57,075 nucleotides of DNA from Pseudomonadota bacterium. GTDB lineage: Bacteria > Pseudomonadota > Gammaproteobacteria > DSM-16500. Location: positions 1-57,075 of the forward strand of contig JAKBCU010000002.1 in NCBI GenBank assembly GCA_021807565.1, written 5' to 3'. Position 1 is the first letter of the stretch, and the number at the start of each line of letters is the position of its first letter. The position numbers were made by a program, and so were the translations under genes. The notes beneath the pieces are model-generated. The model did not search any database, was not told where the DNA came from, and was given only the letters and a program-made list of their open reading frames with translations. Shown here piece by piece: positions 1 through 9,523 of the stretch.

Positions 1-29
1 AATTAGATATTGATTCATCTAATATGGCA

Positions 30-63
30 CTGGATGCCAGCTAAAAGCATGCTGGCATGACAG
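30..63. repeat. Palindromic intergenic element (hairpin)
   Basis: Perfect 8-bp inverted arms ATGCCAGC (34-41) and GCTGGCAT (51-58) flank a 9-base loop. The pairing extends imperfectly outward through CTG/CAG. It lies about 40 bases past the stop of the minus-strand PEBP gene, so it could act as a transcript-end hairpin. Its CTGG-arm-loop-arm-GACAG form also resembles dispersed REP-like elements of gammaproteobacteria. No second copy was recognised in the window, so the repeat reading is an inference. Confidence 0.45.
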
Positions 64-101
64 GAATAGCATTGAGCTTATCCGGAATTCGCGTTTTTAA
101 C

Positions 102-626
102 TTAGGTTAACCAACGACTATAGACCGCCGTCATGGTGATTTGTTTTAACGAATGCCCTTTTAAGGCATTTAACACGGTTTTTGCATCAGCACCTGCAGG
201 CAGGTTTAAGACGGTATCAAGGGCATACAAAGTAAAAATATAAGTGTGCGAACTTCCTTTAGGAGGACAAGGTCCATTATAACCATTGTTGCCCTTGCTA
301 TTTTTTCCGAGCAACGCACCGGCGGGTAATTGAGTGACGCCTTGGGTCAGTTCTGTTGTGCTGGCCGGAATATTGTAGACGATCCAATGATAATAGATTC
401 CATTAGGAGAGTCTGGGTCACTTAAGATCATTACGAAGGATTGTGTTTTAGCTGGGGGGTTGGTCCAAGCAAATTCTGGAGACACATCTTTACCATCGCA
501 ACTATATAATACGGGTAAAATGCCTGCATCCAAAAAAGCTGTCGTCGTGATCGCGAAATCATCAGCATAAGCAAGGGTAGTGCTTGATAATAGGAGCATC
601 ATTAAAAAAAGATTAACTAAACGCAT
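102..626 (-). CDS. Secreted PEBP / YbhB-YbcL (Raf kinase inhibitor-like) protein
   Basis: This is a phosphatidylethanolamine-binding-protein family member of about 174 residues. A signal peptide (LVNLFLMMLLLSSTTLAYA) points to export. The family signature follows: YSCDGKDVSPEFAW, the LSDPDSPNG ligand-pocket segment, YHWIVYNIP, then GPCPPKGSSHTYIFTLYALD near the C-terminus. The start at 626 is chosen because GGGAGG lies 5-6 bases upstream; an upstream in-frame ATG at 644 would put extra residues before the signal peptide. Bacterial members have no settled biochemical role, so none is proposed. It is transcribed alone, divergent from mnmG, with a hairpin downstream. Family assignment is firm. 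Confidence 0.9.
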   Translation of the reverse strand: MRLVNLFLMMLLLSSTTLAYADDFAITTTAFLDAGILPVLYSCDGKDVSPEFAWTNPPAKTQSFVMILSDPDSPNGIYYHWIVYNIPASTTELTQGVTQLPAGALLGKNSKGNNGYNGPCPPKGSSHTYIFTLYALDTVLNLPAGADAKTVLNALKGHSLKQITMTAVYSRWLT

Positions 627-704
627 ACTTTCCTCCCTGAACATTAATAAAAATACAACGGATGGAACGAGTTAACCGATTCTACCTATATTTTTTTCCA
701 TTTG

Positions 705-733
705 TCGACTAGGTTAGACCGATAGAGTACAAT
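705..733 (+). promoter_or_regulatory. Putative sigma-70 promoter of the mnmG operon
   Basis: TCGACT (705-710) and TACAAT (728-733) are separated by exactly 17 bases. Transcription would start near 740. This places the ATG at 734 upstream of the transcript and supports the later start of mnmG at 764. Motif-based inference only. Confidence 0.45.
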
Positions 734-763
734 ATGCGACCATTTGAGATGACGGCTAATGCT

Positions 764-2635
764 ATGTTCGATATAAAACAACCTTTTGATGTGATCGTGG
801 TAGGCGGCGGTCATGCAGGCACTGAGGCGGCTTTAGCAGCGGCCCGTCTGGGCGCGAAGACACTATTGCTTACCCATCAAATTGAGACATTAGGACAAAT
901 GTCTTGTAATCCCGCTATTGGAGGCATAGGTAAAGGGCATTTGGTGAAAGAAATTGATGCCTTAGGGGGCGTGATGGCCCGTGCGATTGATCAAGCGGGT
1001 ATCCAATTTCGTCTGTTAAATGCCAGTAAAGGCCCTGCGGTAAGGGCCACTCGCGCTCAGGCCGATCGAGTATTATATAAGCAAGCCATAAGACATTTTT
1101 TAGAGACCCAGCCCAATCTCTGGCTTTTTCAACAGCCGGTAGAGGATATTTTAATTAAGCAAGAAAAAGTGACGGGTGTGTTAACACAAATGGGTTTGAT
1201 CTTCAAAGCCAAAACGGTTGTATTAACAGCGGGTACTTTTTTGGCAGGTAAAATTCATATTGGTCTGACTCATTACGAGGGTGGTCGAGCGGGAGAGATG
1301 CCAGCTAAGTCTTTAGCGGAAAGATTGCGTGAATTACCATTGCGTGTTGGTCGTTTAAAAACAGGCACGCCGCCACGTATTGATGGCCGTACTATTGATC
1401 TGAGTGTGATGGAAAGGCAAGAGGGGGATACACCCACGCCAGTATTTTCATTCTTCGGCAAGGCATCGGATCATCCACAACAAATTCCTTGCTATATTAC
1501 ACATACGAATGAAAAAACGCATGAACTCATCCGTAATGGATTATCTGAGTCACCTATGTATACTGGCGTCATTGAAGGCATAGGCCCCAGGTATTGTCCA
1601 TCCATCGAAGATAAAGTCATGCGTTTTGCTGATAAGACATCACATCAAATTTTTGTGGAACCAGAAGGCTTGACCACATTTGAAGTGTATCCCAACGGTA
1701 TTTCAACGAGTTTGCCCTTTTCAACGCAGATTGAATTTGTGCGTTCCATGCACGGGTTTGAACAAGCACATATTACGCGCCCTGGTTATGCCATTGAGTA
1801 TGATTTTTTTGATCCACGTGACTTAATGCCTTCATTAGAAACCCGATATATATCAGGTCTTTTTTTTGCCGGCCAAATCAATGGGACAACGGGTTATGAA
1901 GAAGCGGCAGCACAAGGGTTGATTGCGGGGTTAAATGCGGCATTAAAAGCCAATGACAGGCCTTCTTGGACACCAAGACGTGATGAGGCTTATATGGGCG
2001 TACTGATTGACGATTTAATTACTAAGGGCACCCAAGAGCCTTATCGTATGTTTACGAGTCGTGCAGAGTATCGATTACTATTACGCGAAGATAATGCAGA
2101 TCTCAGATTAACGGCTAAGGGGTATGAATTAGGGTTAGTTTCTGAGGGTCACTGGCAATTATTCGACAAAAAAAGAGTCATGATTGAACAAGAACAGCAG
2201 CGTATGCGGACGACCTGGGTCAGGCCTCATACAGAGTCAGGTCATGCGGTAGAACAATTAATTAAACAACCCTTGATACGTGAATATCGTCTAGAAGATT
2301 TACTACGAAGACCTAATGTGTCCTATCGTGAATTGATGCGTATCAGTGAATTTGCCATGGCAAACATGAATGATGAATCCGTAACAGAGCAAGTGGAAAT
2401 TCAAATAAAATATGCAGGATATATCGATCGACAAGCAGAAGAGATTGCTCGTCAGATTCGTCATGAAGAGACTAAAATTCCCATGCAGTTTGATTTTAAC
2501 CAAGTGGTCGGTTTATCATCCGAAGTGAAACAGAAATTAACTTTGAGTCGTCCGACGAGTATTGGCATGGCATCTCGTATTCCAGGTGTGACGCCAGCTG
2601 CTGTTTCTTTGTTGCTGGTCTATTTAAAAAAATAA
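764..2635 (+). CDS. mnmG: tRNA uridine-5-carboxymethylaminomethyl modification enzyme MnmG (GidA)
   Basis: MnmG is an FAD-dependent enzyme that, with MnmE, installs the carboxymethylaminomethyl group on wobble U34 of several tRNAs in the cytoplasm. The N-terminal dinucleotide-binding motif [10 protein letters not shown] is near residue 15. The hallmark [17 protein letters not shown], the [11 protein letters not shown] segment and the C-terminal helical MnmE-binding region (ending in [16 protein letters not shown]) are all present. From 764 the protein has 623 residues, the normal family length, and begins [16 protein letters not shown], much like the E. coli protein. ATGs at 734 and 749 are in frame alternatives. 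It heads an operon with rsmG (3-base gap) and parA, the classical gidA-gidB-parA arrangement near bacterial origins. Confidence 0.97.
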   Translation: MFDIKQPFDVIVVGGGHAGTEAALAAARLGAKTLLLTHQIETLGQMSCNPAIGGIGKGHLVKEIDALGGVMARAIDQAGIQFRLLNASKGPAVRATRAQADRVLYKQAIRHFLETQPNLWLFQQPVEDILIKQEKVTGVLTQMGLIFKAKTVVLTAGTFLAGKIHIGLTHYEGGRAGEMPAKSLAERLRELPLRVGRLKTGTPPRIDGRTIDLSVMERQEGDTPTPVFSFFGKASDHPQQIPCYITHTNEKTHELIRNGLSESPMYTGVIEGIGPRYCPSIEDKVMRFADKTSHQIFVEPEGLTTFEVYPNGISTSLPFSTQIEFVRSMHGFEQAHITRPGYAIEYDFFDPRDLMPSLETRYISGLFFAGQINGTTGYEEAAAQGLIAGLNAALKANDRPSWTPRRDEAYMGVLIDDLITKGTQEPYRMFTSRAEYRLLLREDNADLRLTAKGYELGLVSEGHWQLFDKKRVMIEQEQQRMRTTWVRPHTESGHAVEQLIKQPLIREYRLEDLLRRPNVSYRELMRISEFAMANMNDESVTEQVEIQIKYAGYIDRQAEEIARQIRHEETKIPMQFDFNQVVGLSSEVKQKLTLSRPTSIGMASRIPGVTPAAVSLLLVYLKK

Positions 2636-2638
2636 ATC

Positions 2639-3280
2639 ATGAATACTCCTAATACGTATTTACAGCAAGTATTGCTTGCGAATCAACAAGAGATAGCGGA
2701 AGCTATCCAAGAACGCTATATTCGTTATTTAATGCTATTAAGGCAGTGGAATCAGGTCGTTAATTTGACAGCAATTCATGACATAAACGACATGATTTTA
2801 TTACATATTATAGATAGTCTGTCTATTTTATCTTATGTTAATGGGGAAAAAGTGATTGATGTAGGCAGTGGTGCCGGCCTACCTGGTATTCCTCTAGCAC
2901 TTGCATTGCCGGAAAAACAGTTTGTTTTGCTTGACAGCAATCATAAAAAAACACGGTTTTTGACTCAAGTTGTCTATGAGTTAGGTATAAAAAACGTGAC
3001 AGTAGTTCATTCACGTTGTGAAACTTTTATTCCTTCTTCGTGTTTTGATACTATCATCACTCGCGCATTTGCTAGCATTAAAACCATGCTAATGACAACG
3101 CAGCATTTACTGTGTGAACAAGGACAGTTTCTAGCGATGAAAGGGAATTACCCAGAGCAAGAAATAAAAGATATTCCTGATGGTTTTGTCTTATTGGCCG
3201 CTCATCGATTACGGGTTAACGCACTCTCGGCAGAACGCCATTTAATTTGTGTTGGGAAGGAGGAACCATGGGTAAAGTAA
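2639..3280 (+). CDS. rsmG: 16S rRNA (guanine527-N7)-methyltransferase RsmG (GidB)
   Basis: RsmG methylates N7 of G527 in 16S rRNA using S-adenosylmethionine. The protein has 213 residues, close to the usual 205-240. The SAM-binding glycine loop DVGSGAGLPGIPLA is near residue 76. It is followed by the acidic strand end LLDSNHKKTRFL and the ITRAFAS motif typical of this family, and by MKGNYPEQEI, which matches the conserved MKG region. It starts three bases after the mnmG stop and its end overlaps the parA start by 13 bases, so the three genes are probably translated from one message. Confidence 0.96.
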   Translation: MNTPNTYLQQVLLANQQEIAEAIQERYIRYLMLLRQWNQVVNLTAIHDINDMILLHIIDSLSILSYVNGEKVIDVGSGAGLPGIPLALALPEKQFVLLDSNHKKTRFLTQVVYELGIKNVTVVHSRCETFIPSSCFDTIITRAFASIKTMLMTTQHLLCEQGQFLAMKGNYPEQEIKDIPDGFVLLAAHRLRVNALSAERHLICVGKEEPWVK

Positions 3281-4074
3281 TAGCCGTTGTCAATCAAAAA
3301 GGAGGCGTGGGAAAAACAACCACCAGCATCAATCTGGCAGCTTCGTTTGTGTTTATGGATTGCCGAGTTATGTTGATTGATCTTGATCCTCAAGGAAATG
3401 CGACTGTAGGCAGCGGTTTGGATAAAAAAGACTTTGTTGCATCGGTTAAACATGTTTTATTAAATGAAGCAAATATAACAGAGGCGTTACTTAAAACAAA
3501 GAGTGGTTATGATATATTGCCAACGAATCATGAATTAATTGTTGCCGAGGTACAATTATTACAAGAAACTGCCCGAGAATTGCGGTTGAAAAACGTGTTA
3601 TCGAGTGTGCGTGACCAGTATGATTTTATCTTGATTGATTGCCCTCCTTCTTTAAATATTTTAACGGTCAATGCATTAGCTGCTTCCGATTCTGTGCTGA
3701 TACCTATTCAATGTGAATATTTTGCTTTGGAAGGGCTAACCAGTTTATTGAATACAGTAGAACAAATTCAAACAACCATTAATCCCAGGCTTTACATAGA
3801 GGGATTATTACGCACCATGTTCGATAAGCGTAATCGATTAGCTGTAGATGTCTCAGCTCAACTAAAGCAGCATTTTCCTGGGCGCATTTATCGAACCGTG
3901 ATTCCTCGCAATGTCCGTTTAGCAGAAGCACCAAGCCATGGGTTACCCGTCATTCAATATGATGATAAATCATTAGGAGCTGTTGCTTATTTAACGCTAG
4001 CTGGAGAAATTTTAGAAAAAAGTTCAGCTTTAAAAAAAGCATTACCGAGAAAGGAGGAACAAATTAAAATATAA
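3268..4074 (+). CDS. parA: Chromosome-partitioning ATPase ParA (Soj family)
   Basis: ParA is a P-loop ATPase that binds nucleoid DNA and, with ParB bound at parS, moves chromosome origins apart. The deviant Walker A KGGVGKTTTS is at residues 11-20. LIDLDPQGNAT and LIDCPPSLN are the other nucleotide-binding motifs, and the C-terminal AEAPSHGLPVIQYD segment is diagnostic of chromosomal ParA/Soj. The start at 3268 has a strong AGGAGG site 5 bases upstream and gives 268 residues, the family norm; the in-frame ATG at 3247 adds residues not expected. It overlaps rsmG. The usual partner parB does not follow; a coiled-coil gene does. A parS-like site lies in recF at 47131. Confidence 0.96.
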   Translation: MGKVIAVVNQKGGVGKTTTSINLAASFVFMDCRVMLIDLDPQGNATVGSGLDKKDFVASVKHVLLNEANITEALLKTKSGYDILPTNHELIVAEVQLLQETARELRLKNVLSSVRDQYDFILIDCPPSLNILTVNALAASDSVLIPIQCEYFALEGLTSLLNTVEQIQTTINPRLYIEGLLRTMFDKRNRLAVDVSAQLKQHFPGRIYRTVIPRNVRLAEAPSHGLPVIQYDDKSLGAVAYLTLAGEILEKSSALKKALPRKEEQIKI

Positions 4075-4117
4075 AAAAGTGATATGAATTATGGACTACT
4101 TTAACTCAGGGATTTTT

Positions 4118-5005
4118 ATGCAGCAAACCAAACAAGAAATCAAAGAATTGGTAAACATTATTTTAAAGAAATCAGAAATGATAAAAAAAGATTTTAAATT
4201 GCAAGCAAATGCAACCTCCGATTTAAAAAAATTATTAAAAACTAAAGAGAAACTAACGGAATCAAAAGATAAAAAATGTTTATTGAGCGATTGCAGATCA
4301 AAGGTAGATGCGTTGGATATAAGGCTAGAGACAGAAACGAAGCGCATTTCTTGGCAGATAAAAACATTAAATGAAGTTATCTGTACAATAAAAAATAAAT
4401 CTGAAATAATAAATTGTTTTAAATTTAAAAAAAAAAATTTAAATATGCAGGAAAAAATACAAAATGCTCTCACCGCATTAAAAGAAATTCAATTAGATTG
4501 TGAAAAGAGCAGAAAAAATTTTGATGATCAGATAATTAGGCTCTATAGAGAAATGAACGATATCTCTGTTGGCCTTTCTGAAGAAGAAAAACTGAGGCCA
4601 ATATCAAAGGTGTCTTCTTTTTTCAGTTGTTCTAAAAACAAAGCTAAAATCAGCGCGGTGACAAGTAGTTCTATAAGATTACTTTCTAACGAAGAAGAAA
4701 AATTAGACGAAGCAAAAGAGACGCTATCAAAAGAAGCATTATATGATGAGTTAAATTTAAAGCTTTCTACAATTTATAAAAGTGATCAGACTATGACTAA
4801 TTCTATATTGTTTCTTCCTGCTATACCAGAAGCATCGATGAGTGAAGACGAGAAAGAAACAACTCATTTTGAGAAAGATCTCGATTTTTCAGATATTTTT
4901 TCTCCTAGGTCTGTTAAAAAACTGATTCATTATTATGAAGAAATCCATAAAAAAGGAGTAACGGAAAATAATCACGATAGGATGCCGAAAAAAAATTTTT
5001 CTTAG
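4118..5005 (+). CDS. Unknown A-rich coiled-coil protein in the parB position
   Basis: The product, about 295 residues, is not recognised. Long stretches of Lys/Glu/Leu-rich sequence (roughly residues 1-165 and 190-225) look like coiled coils. There is no signal peptide, no membrane segment and no helix-turn-helix or ParB box. The C-terminus is charged (Glu-rich SEDEKETTHFEKD, then YYEEIHKKG). Base composition is visibly more A-rich than its neighbours, including an 11-A run at 4427-4437 that could cause slippage. The start at 4118 follows CAGGG with normal spacing; ATG 4091 is an alternative. It sits between parA and ubiE on the same strand. In a Legionellales host, a secreted effector is possible but unproven. 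Confidence 0.7.
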   Translation: MQQTKQEIKELVNIILKKSEMIKKDFKLQANATSDLKKLLKTKEKLTESKDKKCLLSDCRSKVDALDIRLETETKRISWQIKTLNEVICTIKNKSEIINCFKFKKKNLNMQEKIQNALTALKEIQLDCEKSRKNFDDQIIRLYREMNDISVGLSEEEKLRPISKVSSFFSCSKNKAKISAVTSSSIRLLSNEEEKLDEAKETLSKEALYDELNLKLSTIYKSDQTMTNSILFLPAIPEASMSEDEKETTHFEKDLDFSDIFSPRSVKKLIHYYEEIHKKGVTENNHDRMPKKNFS

Positions 5006-5016
5006 GAAATCACTTT

Positions 5017-5775
5017 ATGAAGTTGTCCGATGAGGCTGAAAAAACAGATTTTGGTTTTCAAGAAGTCCCTCTTCAAGAAAAAGCAAAACGTGTTGCAAAT
5101 GTATTTCGTTCAGTCGCAAAAAAATATGATTTAATGAATGATGTTATGTCGTTTGGATTGCATAGGTTATGGAAGCAGTATGTTATCGTACACAGCGGCA
5201 TTCGATCTGGACAAACGATTTTAGATGTAGCTGGTGGAACAGGTGATTTAACAATAGAATTTCTGAGAAAACTCAATGGAAAAGGACAGGTTGTTTTATC
5301 TGATATTAATGAAGCAATGCTTATGCAGGGCAGAGATAAGCTAATTGAAAAAAATTGGGTGACCAATGTCTCTTTTCTGCAAGCAGATGCGGAAAATCTA
5401 CCATTTAAAAGCAACTATTTTGATTGTGTTAGCATGGCATTTGGGTTGCGCAATGTGACGTCTAAAAGGGCGGCGCTGCATGAAATATATAGAATTCTAA
5501 AACCGGGAGGAAGAATGTTGATTCTGGAATTTTCGAAACCCATTCTTCCTGTTTTGCAAAAACTATATGATCTTTATTCATTTAATGTAATCCCAACGTT
5601 AGGGAGTTGGATTTGCGGCGATTCGGATAGCTATCAATATCTTGTTGAATCCATCAGAAGACATCCTAACCAACAGATTTTGAAAAATATGATAGAAGAA
5701 AGCGGGTTTGAGGATGTTGAATTTTATAATTTAACGGGTGGGATCGTTGCATTGCACAAAGGATTTAAATATTAA
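5017..5775 (+). CDS. ubiE: Ubiquinone/menaquinone C-methyltransferase UbiE
   Basis: UbiE is the SAM-dependent C-methyltransferase of ubiquinone synthesis (and of menaquinone where present). The protein has 252 residues, matching the family. The segment KYDLMNDVMSFGLHRLWK is the UbiE/COQ5 signature. The SAM loop is ILDVAGGTGDLT, followed by SMAFGLRNV and the LKPGGRMLILEFSKP motif. It overlaps ubiJ by one base (TAATG), and ubiB follows, giving the conserved ubiE-ubiJ-ubiB operon of gammaproteobacteria. This trio implies aerobic respiration with ubiquinone. Confidence 0.97.
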   Translation: MKLSDEAEKTDFGFQEVPLQEKAKRVANVFRSVAKKYDLMNDVMSFGLHRLWKQYVIVHSGIRSGQTILDVAGGTGDLTIEFLRKLNGKGQVVLSDINEAMLMQGRDKLIEKNWVTNVSFLQADAENLPFKSNYFDCVSMAFGLRNVTSKRAALHEIYRILKPGGRMLILEFSKPILPVLQKLYDLYSFNVIPTLGSWICGDSDSYQYLVESIRRHPNQQILKNMIEESGFEDVEFYNLTGGIVALHKGFKY

Positions 5776-6386
5776 TGAAGTCACGTTTTTTATTTTCTTT
5801 ACAAAAAGCGATTAATCATTTTCTTTCTCTTGATCCTCAATCGAAAGAAAATTGGGAACGATTTGAAAATAAATCGATACTTATTGAATTAAAAGGGTTA
5901 CCTTTTATGTTCCAGTTGCTATTTCTGAAAGACAAAACAGTCGCTCTTAAAACAGAGGATTTTATTTTTTCAGATACAGTAATCAAAGGCGGTCCTTTTA
6001 GTTTGTTACATTTGACTTTTGCAAAGGATAACAGAAGAAGTTTATTGGCAGATTCGGTTGAAATGGAGGGTGATTTAGAACTTGGCCAAGCTGTTATAGA
6101 TATGTTTGATGAATTACATATTGATTGGGAAGAATGGCTATCAAGTTTCATCGGCGATATTCCTTCGTCTTATATAGGAAGATTTGTAACACAATCAAAA
6201 AGAATTGCTAAAGAGATTCAAACGTCCCTGTCGGAACAAATCGACGAATATATTCATGAAGAAATTTGTCTATTTCCATTTGCGTTGGAGTTGGCTGATT
6301 TTTTTAATGATGTTGATATATTACGTATGGACGTTGATCGATTAGAGGCAAGAGTAGATAGAATCATGCTAAGGTTACGAGGTTAA
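5775..6386 (+). CDS. ubiJ: Ubiquinone biosynthesis accessory factor UbiJ (SCP2 domain)
   Basis: UbiJ binds ubiquinone intermediates through its SCP2-like lipid-binding domain and helps organise the soluble Ubi complex. The protein has 203 residues, nearly identical in length to E. coli UbiJ. The N-terminal two thirds carry the SCP2 pattern (including VIKGGPFSLLHL and VEMEGDLELGQAVIDMF). The C-terminus ends in a helix with VDRLEARVDRI, as in known UbiJ. Sequence conservation in this family is low, so the call leans on position: it overlaps ubiE by one base and ubiB starts two bases after its stop. Confidence 0.9.
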   Translation: MKSRFLFSLQKAINHFLSLDPQSKENWERFENKSILIELKGLPFMFQLLFLKDKTVALKTEDFIFSDTVIKGGPFSLLHLTFAKDNRRSLLADSVEMEGDLELGQAVIDMFDELHIDWEEWLSSFIGDIPSSYIGRFVTQSKRIAKEIQTSLSEQIDEYIHEEICLFPFALELADFFNDVDILRMDVDRLEARVDRIMLRLRG

Positions 6387-6388
6387 TA

Positions 6389-8023
6389 GTGAAATCAATA
6401 TCACGTTTTTTTCGTCTAATACGCATTAATTTTATTTTGATCCGTTATAATTTAGACGAAATTATTTTTTCGATGCGTTGGTTTTACCCCCTACGTTTTT
6501 TAGGTTACTTTAATCCATGGTATTGGGTTTTAAAAAATAAACTCAGTCGCGGAGAACGAATCAGATTGGCTTTAGAAGACTTAGGCCCTATTTTTATTAA
6601 GGCAGGGCAAGTACTTTCTACGAGACGCGATTTTCTCCCAGATGACATTGCTGATGAACTTGAGAAACTTCAAGATCGTGTTCCTCCTTTTTCAGGCGTT
6701 ATAGCCAAAAAAATGATTGAACAGGCATTGCAATTGCCGCTTGATCAAGTGTTTCAGGAATTTAATCAAACAGCATTAGCTTCCGCTTCGATTGCACAAG
6801 TGCATGAGGCCACTTTACTTAGCGGCCAGTCGGTAGTGGTTAAAGTACTGAGACCCAACATAAAAAAAATCATAGAACGTGATTTAGATTTATTGAAAAC
6901 AGTAGCTAATCTAGCGGAGCAATACTGGTTTGAATCGCGACATTTTAAGCCGAAAGAAATGGTCGGGGAAATAACTCAATCTTTATTTGATGAATTGGAT
7001 TTGTTGCGGGAGGGAGCCAATGCATCCCAGCTTCGTCGTCATTTTTTCCATTCTGATATGTTGTATGTGCCTGATATTTATTGGACTTATTCTCGACACA
7101 ATGTGTTAGTCATGGAACGCATTAATGGAATTCCCGTTCATAATATTCAAGCGTTGAAAGAAGCTGGATTTGATATGAAAAAATTAGCTACTCGTGGGAT
7201 TGAGATTTTTTTCACCCAGGTGTTTAGAGACAGTTTTTTTCATGCGGATATGCACCCGGGTAATATTTTTGTTAATCCTAAAAATAAGGAAAACCCACAA
7301 TATATTGCCGTTGATTTTGGTATTGTGGGTTCGCTTAATACAAAAGATCAACGCTATCTTGCTGAAAATATGATTGCCTTCTTTAAACGCGATTATCAAC
7401 GCGTGGCAGAACTACATGTTGCATCCGGTTGGTTGCCCCCGGAAACTCGAATTGATCAATTTGAAGGAGCCATTCGGGCTGTTTGCGAACCTATTTTTGA
7501 GAGACCCCTAAAAGATATTTCATTTGGCCAGTTATTATTACGATTATTTCAAACAGCAAGACGATTCAATATTAATATCCAACCGCAATTAATTCTTTTG
7601 CAAAAAACATTATTGAACATTGAAGGAGTAGGAAGACAACTTTATCCCGAATTGGACTTATGGAGTACAGCGGCTCCTTTTCTGGAACGATGGTTAAAAA
7701 ATCAAATAGGAATCAAGGCGTTTTTTCGGCAAGTGAAAAACAATTTACCTTATTGGTCAGAAAAACTTCCTGAAATTCCAGGATTGTTATTTGATATATT
7801 AAACCAGAAACGTCAAGAACAAACAGAAATGTATTTTCAGAAAAAAATTCATGAAATGGAGAATCAGGATAAACGAAACTATCGTCCTTTTATGGCCGGT
7901 GTGGGCAGCACCTTGTTGTTGGTAAGCACAGGTTTATTTTTTTTACTGCCAGTTAATTTGTTACTGATCGAGCTCTGTGGATTAACTGGACTGGTTTCGT
8001 TATTAATAGCTCTGTCATTCTGA
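6389..8023 (+). CDS. ubiB: Ubiquinone biosynthesis regulatory kinase-like protein UbiB
   Basis: UbiB is an atypical (ABC1/ADCK) protein-kinase-like ATPase at the inner membrane that is needed for ubiquinone synthesis. The protein has 544 residues (family about 546) and uses a GTG start. The KxGQ motif (KAGQVLSTRRD) is at residues 71-74. ASASIAQVH is the family's Ala-rich nucleotide loop, FFHADMHPGN the catalytic-loop equivalent and AVDFGIVG the metal-binding DFG. Two C-terminal membrane helices (STLLLVSTGLFFLL and the last 20 residues) anchor it. It closes the ubiE-ubiJ-ubiB operon. Confidence 0.97.
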   Translation: MKSISRFFRLIRINFILIRYNLDEIIFSMRWFYPLRFLGYFNPWYWVLKNKLSRGERIRLALEDLGPIFIKAGQVLSTRRDFLPDDIADELEKLQDRVPPFSGVIAKKMIEQALQLPLDQVFQEFNQTALASASIAQVHEATLLSGQSVVVKVLRPNIKKIIERDLDLLKTVANLAEQYWFESRHFKPKEMVGEITQSLFDELDLLREGANASQLRRHFFHSDMLYVPDIYWTYSRHNVLVMERINGIPVHNIQALKEAGFDMKKLATRGIEIFFTQVFRDSFFHADMHPGNIFVNPKNKENPQYIAVDFGIVGSLNTKDQRYLAENMIAFFKRDYQRVAELHVASGWLPPETRIDQFEGAIRAVCEPIFERPLKDISFGQLLLRLFQTARRFNINIQPQLILLQKTLLNIEGVGRQLYPELDLWSTAAPFLERWLKNQIGIKAFFRQVKNNLPYWSEKLPEIPGLLFDILNQKRQEQTEMYFQKKIHEMENQDKRNYRPFMAGVGSTLLLVSTGLFFLLPVNLLLIELCGLTGLVSLLIALSF

Positions 8024-8050
8024 AAGAAGGGATGAATCTGTCAATAGGCA

Positions 8051-9523
8051 TCAGCTATCCCTAGAATAACGCGTTAATGCCGTGATAATTTTGTCTTCCA
8101 TTTCACGGTATTTCCAACTATTGCCATTATGGCCATTAATCATAATGACAAAAGCGAAGGGCTCTTTGTTCTTACTGACTGCATAACCAGCCAGTGAAAC
8201 CACCCCTTTTATGGTGCCCGTTTTGGCACGCACTTTCCAAGCGATGTTTTTAAATCGATGTTTTAATGTACCGTCTACCCCTGCAATCGGCAGAGCAGAA
8301 ATAAATTCATAATTTATAGTGTAATGATGGAAGGCAAAATCCAGTGCTTCCATCATTTGTGCTGGTGTGACTTTATTATTGCGGGACAAACCAGAGCCAT
8401 CTATTATTTTAAGACCTGACGTGTGGATTCCTACTTTCTGTCCTAAAATTTGCGTGATGGCAAAGCTACCGTTTTGCCACGATCCTGCCTGATTTGTATA
8501 AGACTGCCCTATTTTCTTAAACAAGGATCCGGCAGTGATATTATTTGAATTTTTCAGCATGTCATTAATCAATAAATGTAAAGGGTTCGATTGATGAACA
8601 GCAAGGGTATTTAATCCAGGATTAGCTGCCTTAGCATAAATGGTACCATTTAGCTGAATATTAAAACGGTTAAATAAACTGTGCATCATGGATTTATTAA
8701 AATCGATGATGTTATTGACCACAATGCTGGCCCCCGTAGCATAATAGCCTTTAGCCATGCAGCCGTTTAACGTAATCAGATTATTGACGGTTGAGTGCAT
8801 ATGGATAGCACAGGATGCGTGTGCGGCTTTGGTTATAATGGCATTTTCAATACCAGGATAATAAAACCGTGGACTTTGAATAATATTGGCTAATCGGCCA
8901 GGCACTTTGGCTGGGGTAATTTTAAAAGAAATGCAATTGTGATTAATGATGCTGGCGTTAATGGGCGCAGCATAACAGTATTTGCTATCACTGTCAGTCC
9001 AACCCGGTCCTATGTTGTTTTGATCATAAGCGGTATTATCGATATAGACATTTCCTGCAATAGTCTGAATTTGCTCCGATTTTAAAGTTACCATTAAATC
9101 AGCTAAGTCGTAATACGTGAGAGTGGGATCGCCGCTATGAATTAAATATAAATCACCTGAAAGCGTTCCATTGTTTGTCGCTTTGGCATTCGTTGCCACA
9201 CGAGTGGAGAAGGTATAATGGGGGCCGAGATACAGTAAGGCTGCCTCGGCCGTTAATATTTTCAAAATGCTGGCAGGGGTGAATAATTGCTGAGAGTTTC
9301 TTGAGTAAAGGGTGTCCCCATATTTCATGGATTTAATTTGAATGCCGACCGCGGCATTGGGGTCCCCTGAGTTAACAATTTGATTAATTGTAGTAATTAA
9401 GCTTTGATTGGTGTATGTCGGCGCAGGCGGAGTCAAGTGTCGTTTTCGGTGCTTTGCATAAGCAGGGTGTATAACTAAGTTTAACCCCAGCAGAATAGCG
9501 AGCATTTTTCCTGTGAAACGCAT
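8051..9523 (-). CDS. dacB: D-alanyl-D-alanine carboxypeptidase/endopeptidase, PBP4 type (DacB)
   Basis: This is a class C penicillin-binding protein that trims peptidoglycan peptides in the periplasm. A signal peptide (MLAILLGLNLVIHPAYA) is followed by the catalytic SxxK motif (PASILKIL, Ser about residue 85), then the long insert typical of PBP4. The SxN motif lies in DGSGLSRNN and the KTG motif in RAKTGTIKG near the C-terminus. All three active-site motifs are intact. About 490 residues is the normal length. The start chosen is the ATG of MRFTGK; a GTG four codons upstream is in frame. It converges with ubiB and diverges from the small gene at 9672. Confidence 0.93.
   Translation of the reverse strand: MRFTGKMLAILLGLNLVIHPAYAKHRKRHLTPPAPTYTNQSLITTINQIVNSGDPNAAVGIQIKSMKYGDTLYSRNSQQLFTPASILKILTAEAALLYLGPHYTFSTRVATNAKATNNGTLSGDLYLIHSGDPTLTYYDLADLMVTLKSEQIQTIAGNVYIDNTAYDQNNIGPGWTDSDSKYCYAAPINASIINHNCISFKITPAKVPGRLANIIQSPRFYYPGIENAIITKAAHASCAIHMHSTVNNLITLNGCMAKGYYATGASIVVNNIIDFNKSMMHSLFNRFNIQLNGTIYAKAANPGLNTLAVHQSNPLHLLINDMLKNSNNITAGSLFKKIGQSYTNQAGSWQNGSFAITQILGQKVGIHTSGLKIIDGSGLSRNNKVTPAQMMEALDFAFHHYTINYEFISALPIAGVDGTLKHRFKNIAWKVRAKTGTIKGVVSLAGYAVSKNKEPFAFVIMINGHNGNSWKYREMEDKIITALTRYSRDS

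Noticed and set aside
1808-1824. CACGTG core in mnmG as a parS site
   Set aside because: The flanks GAT and ACTT do not match the parS arms.
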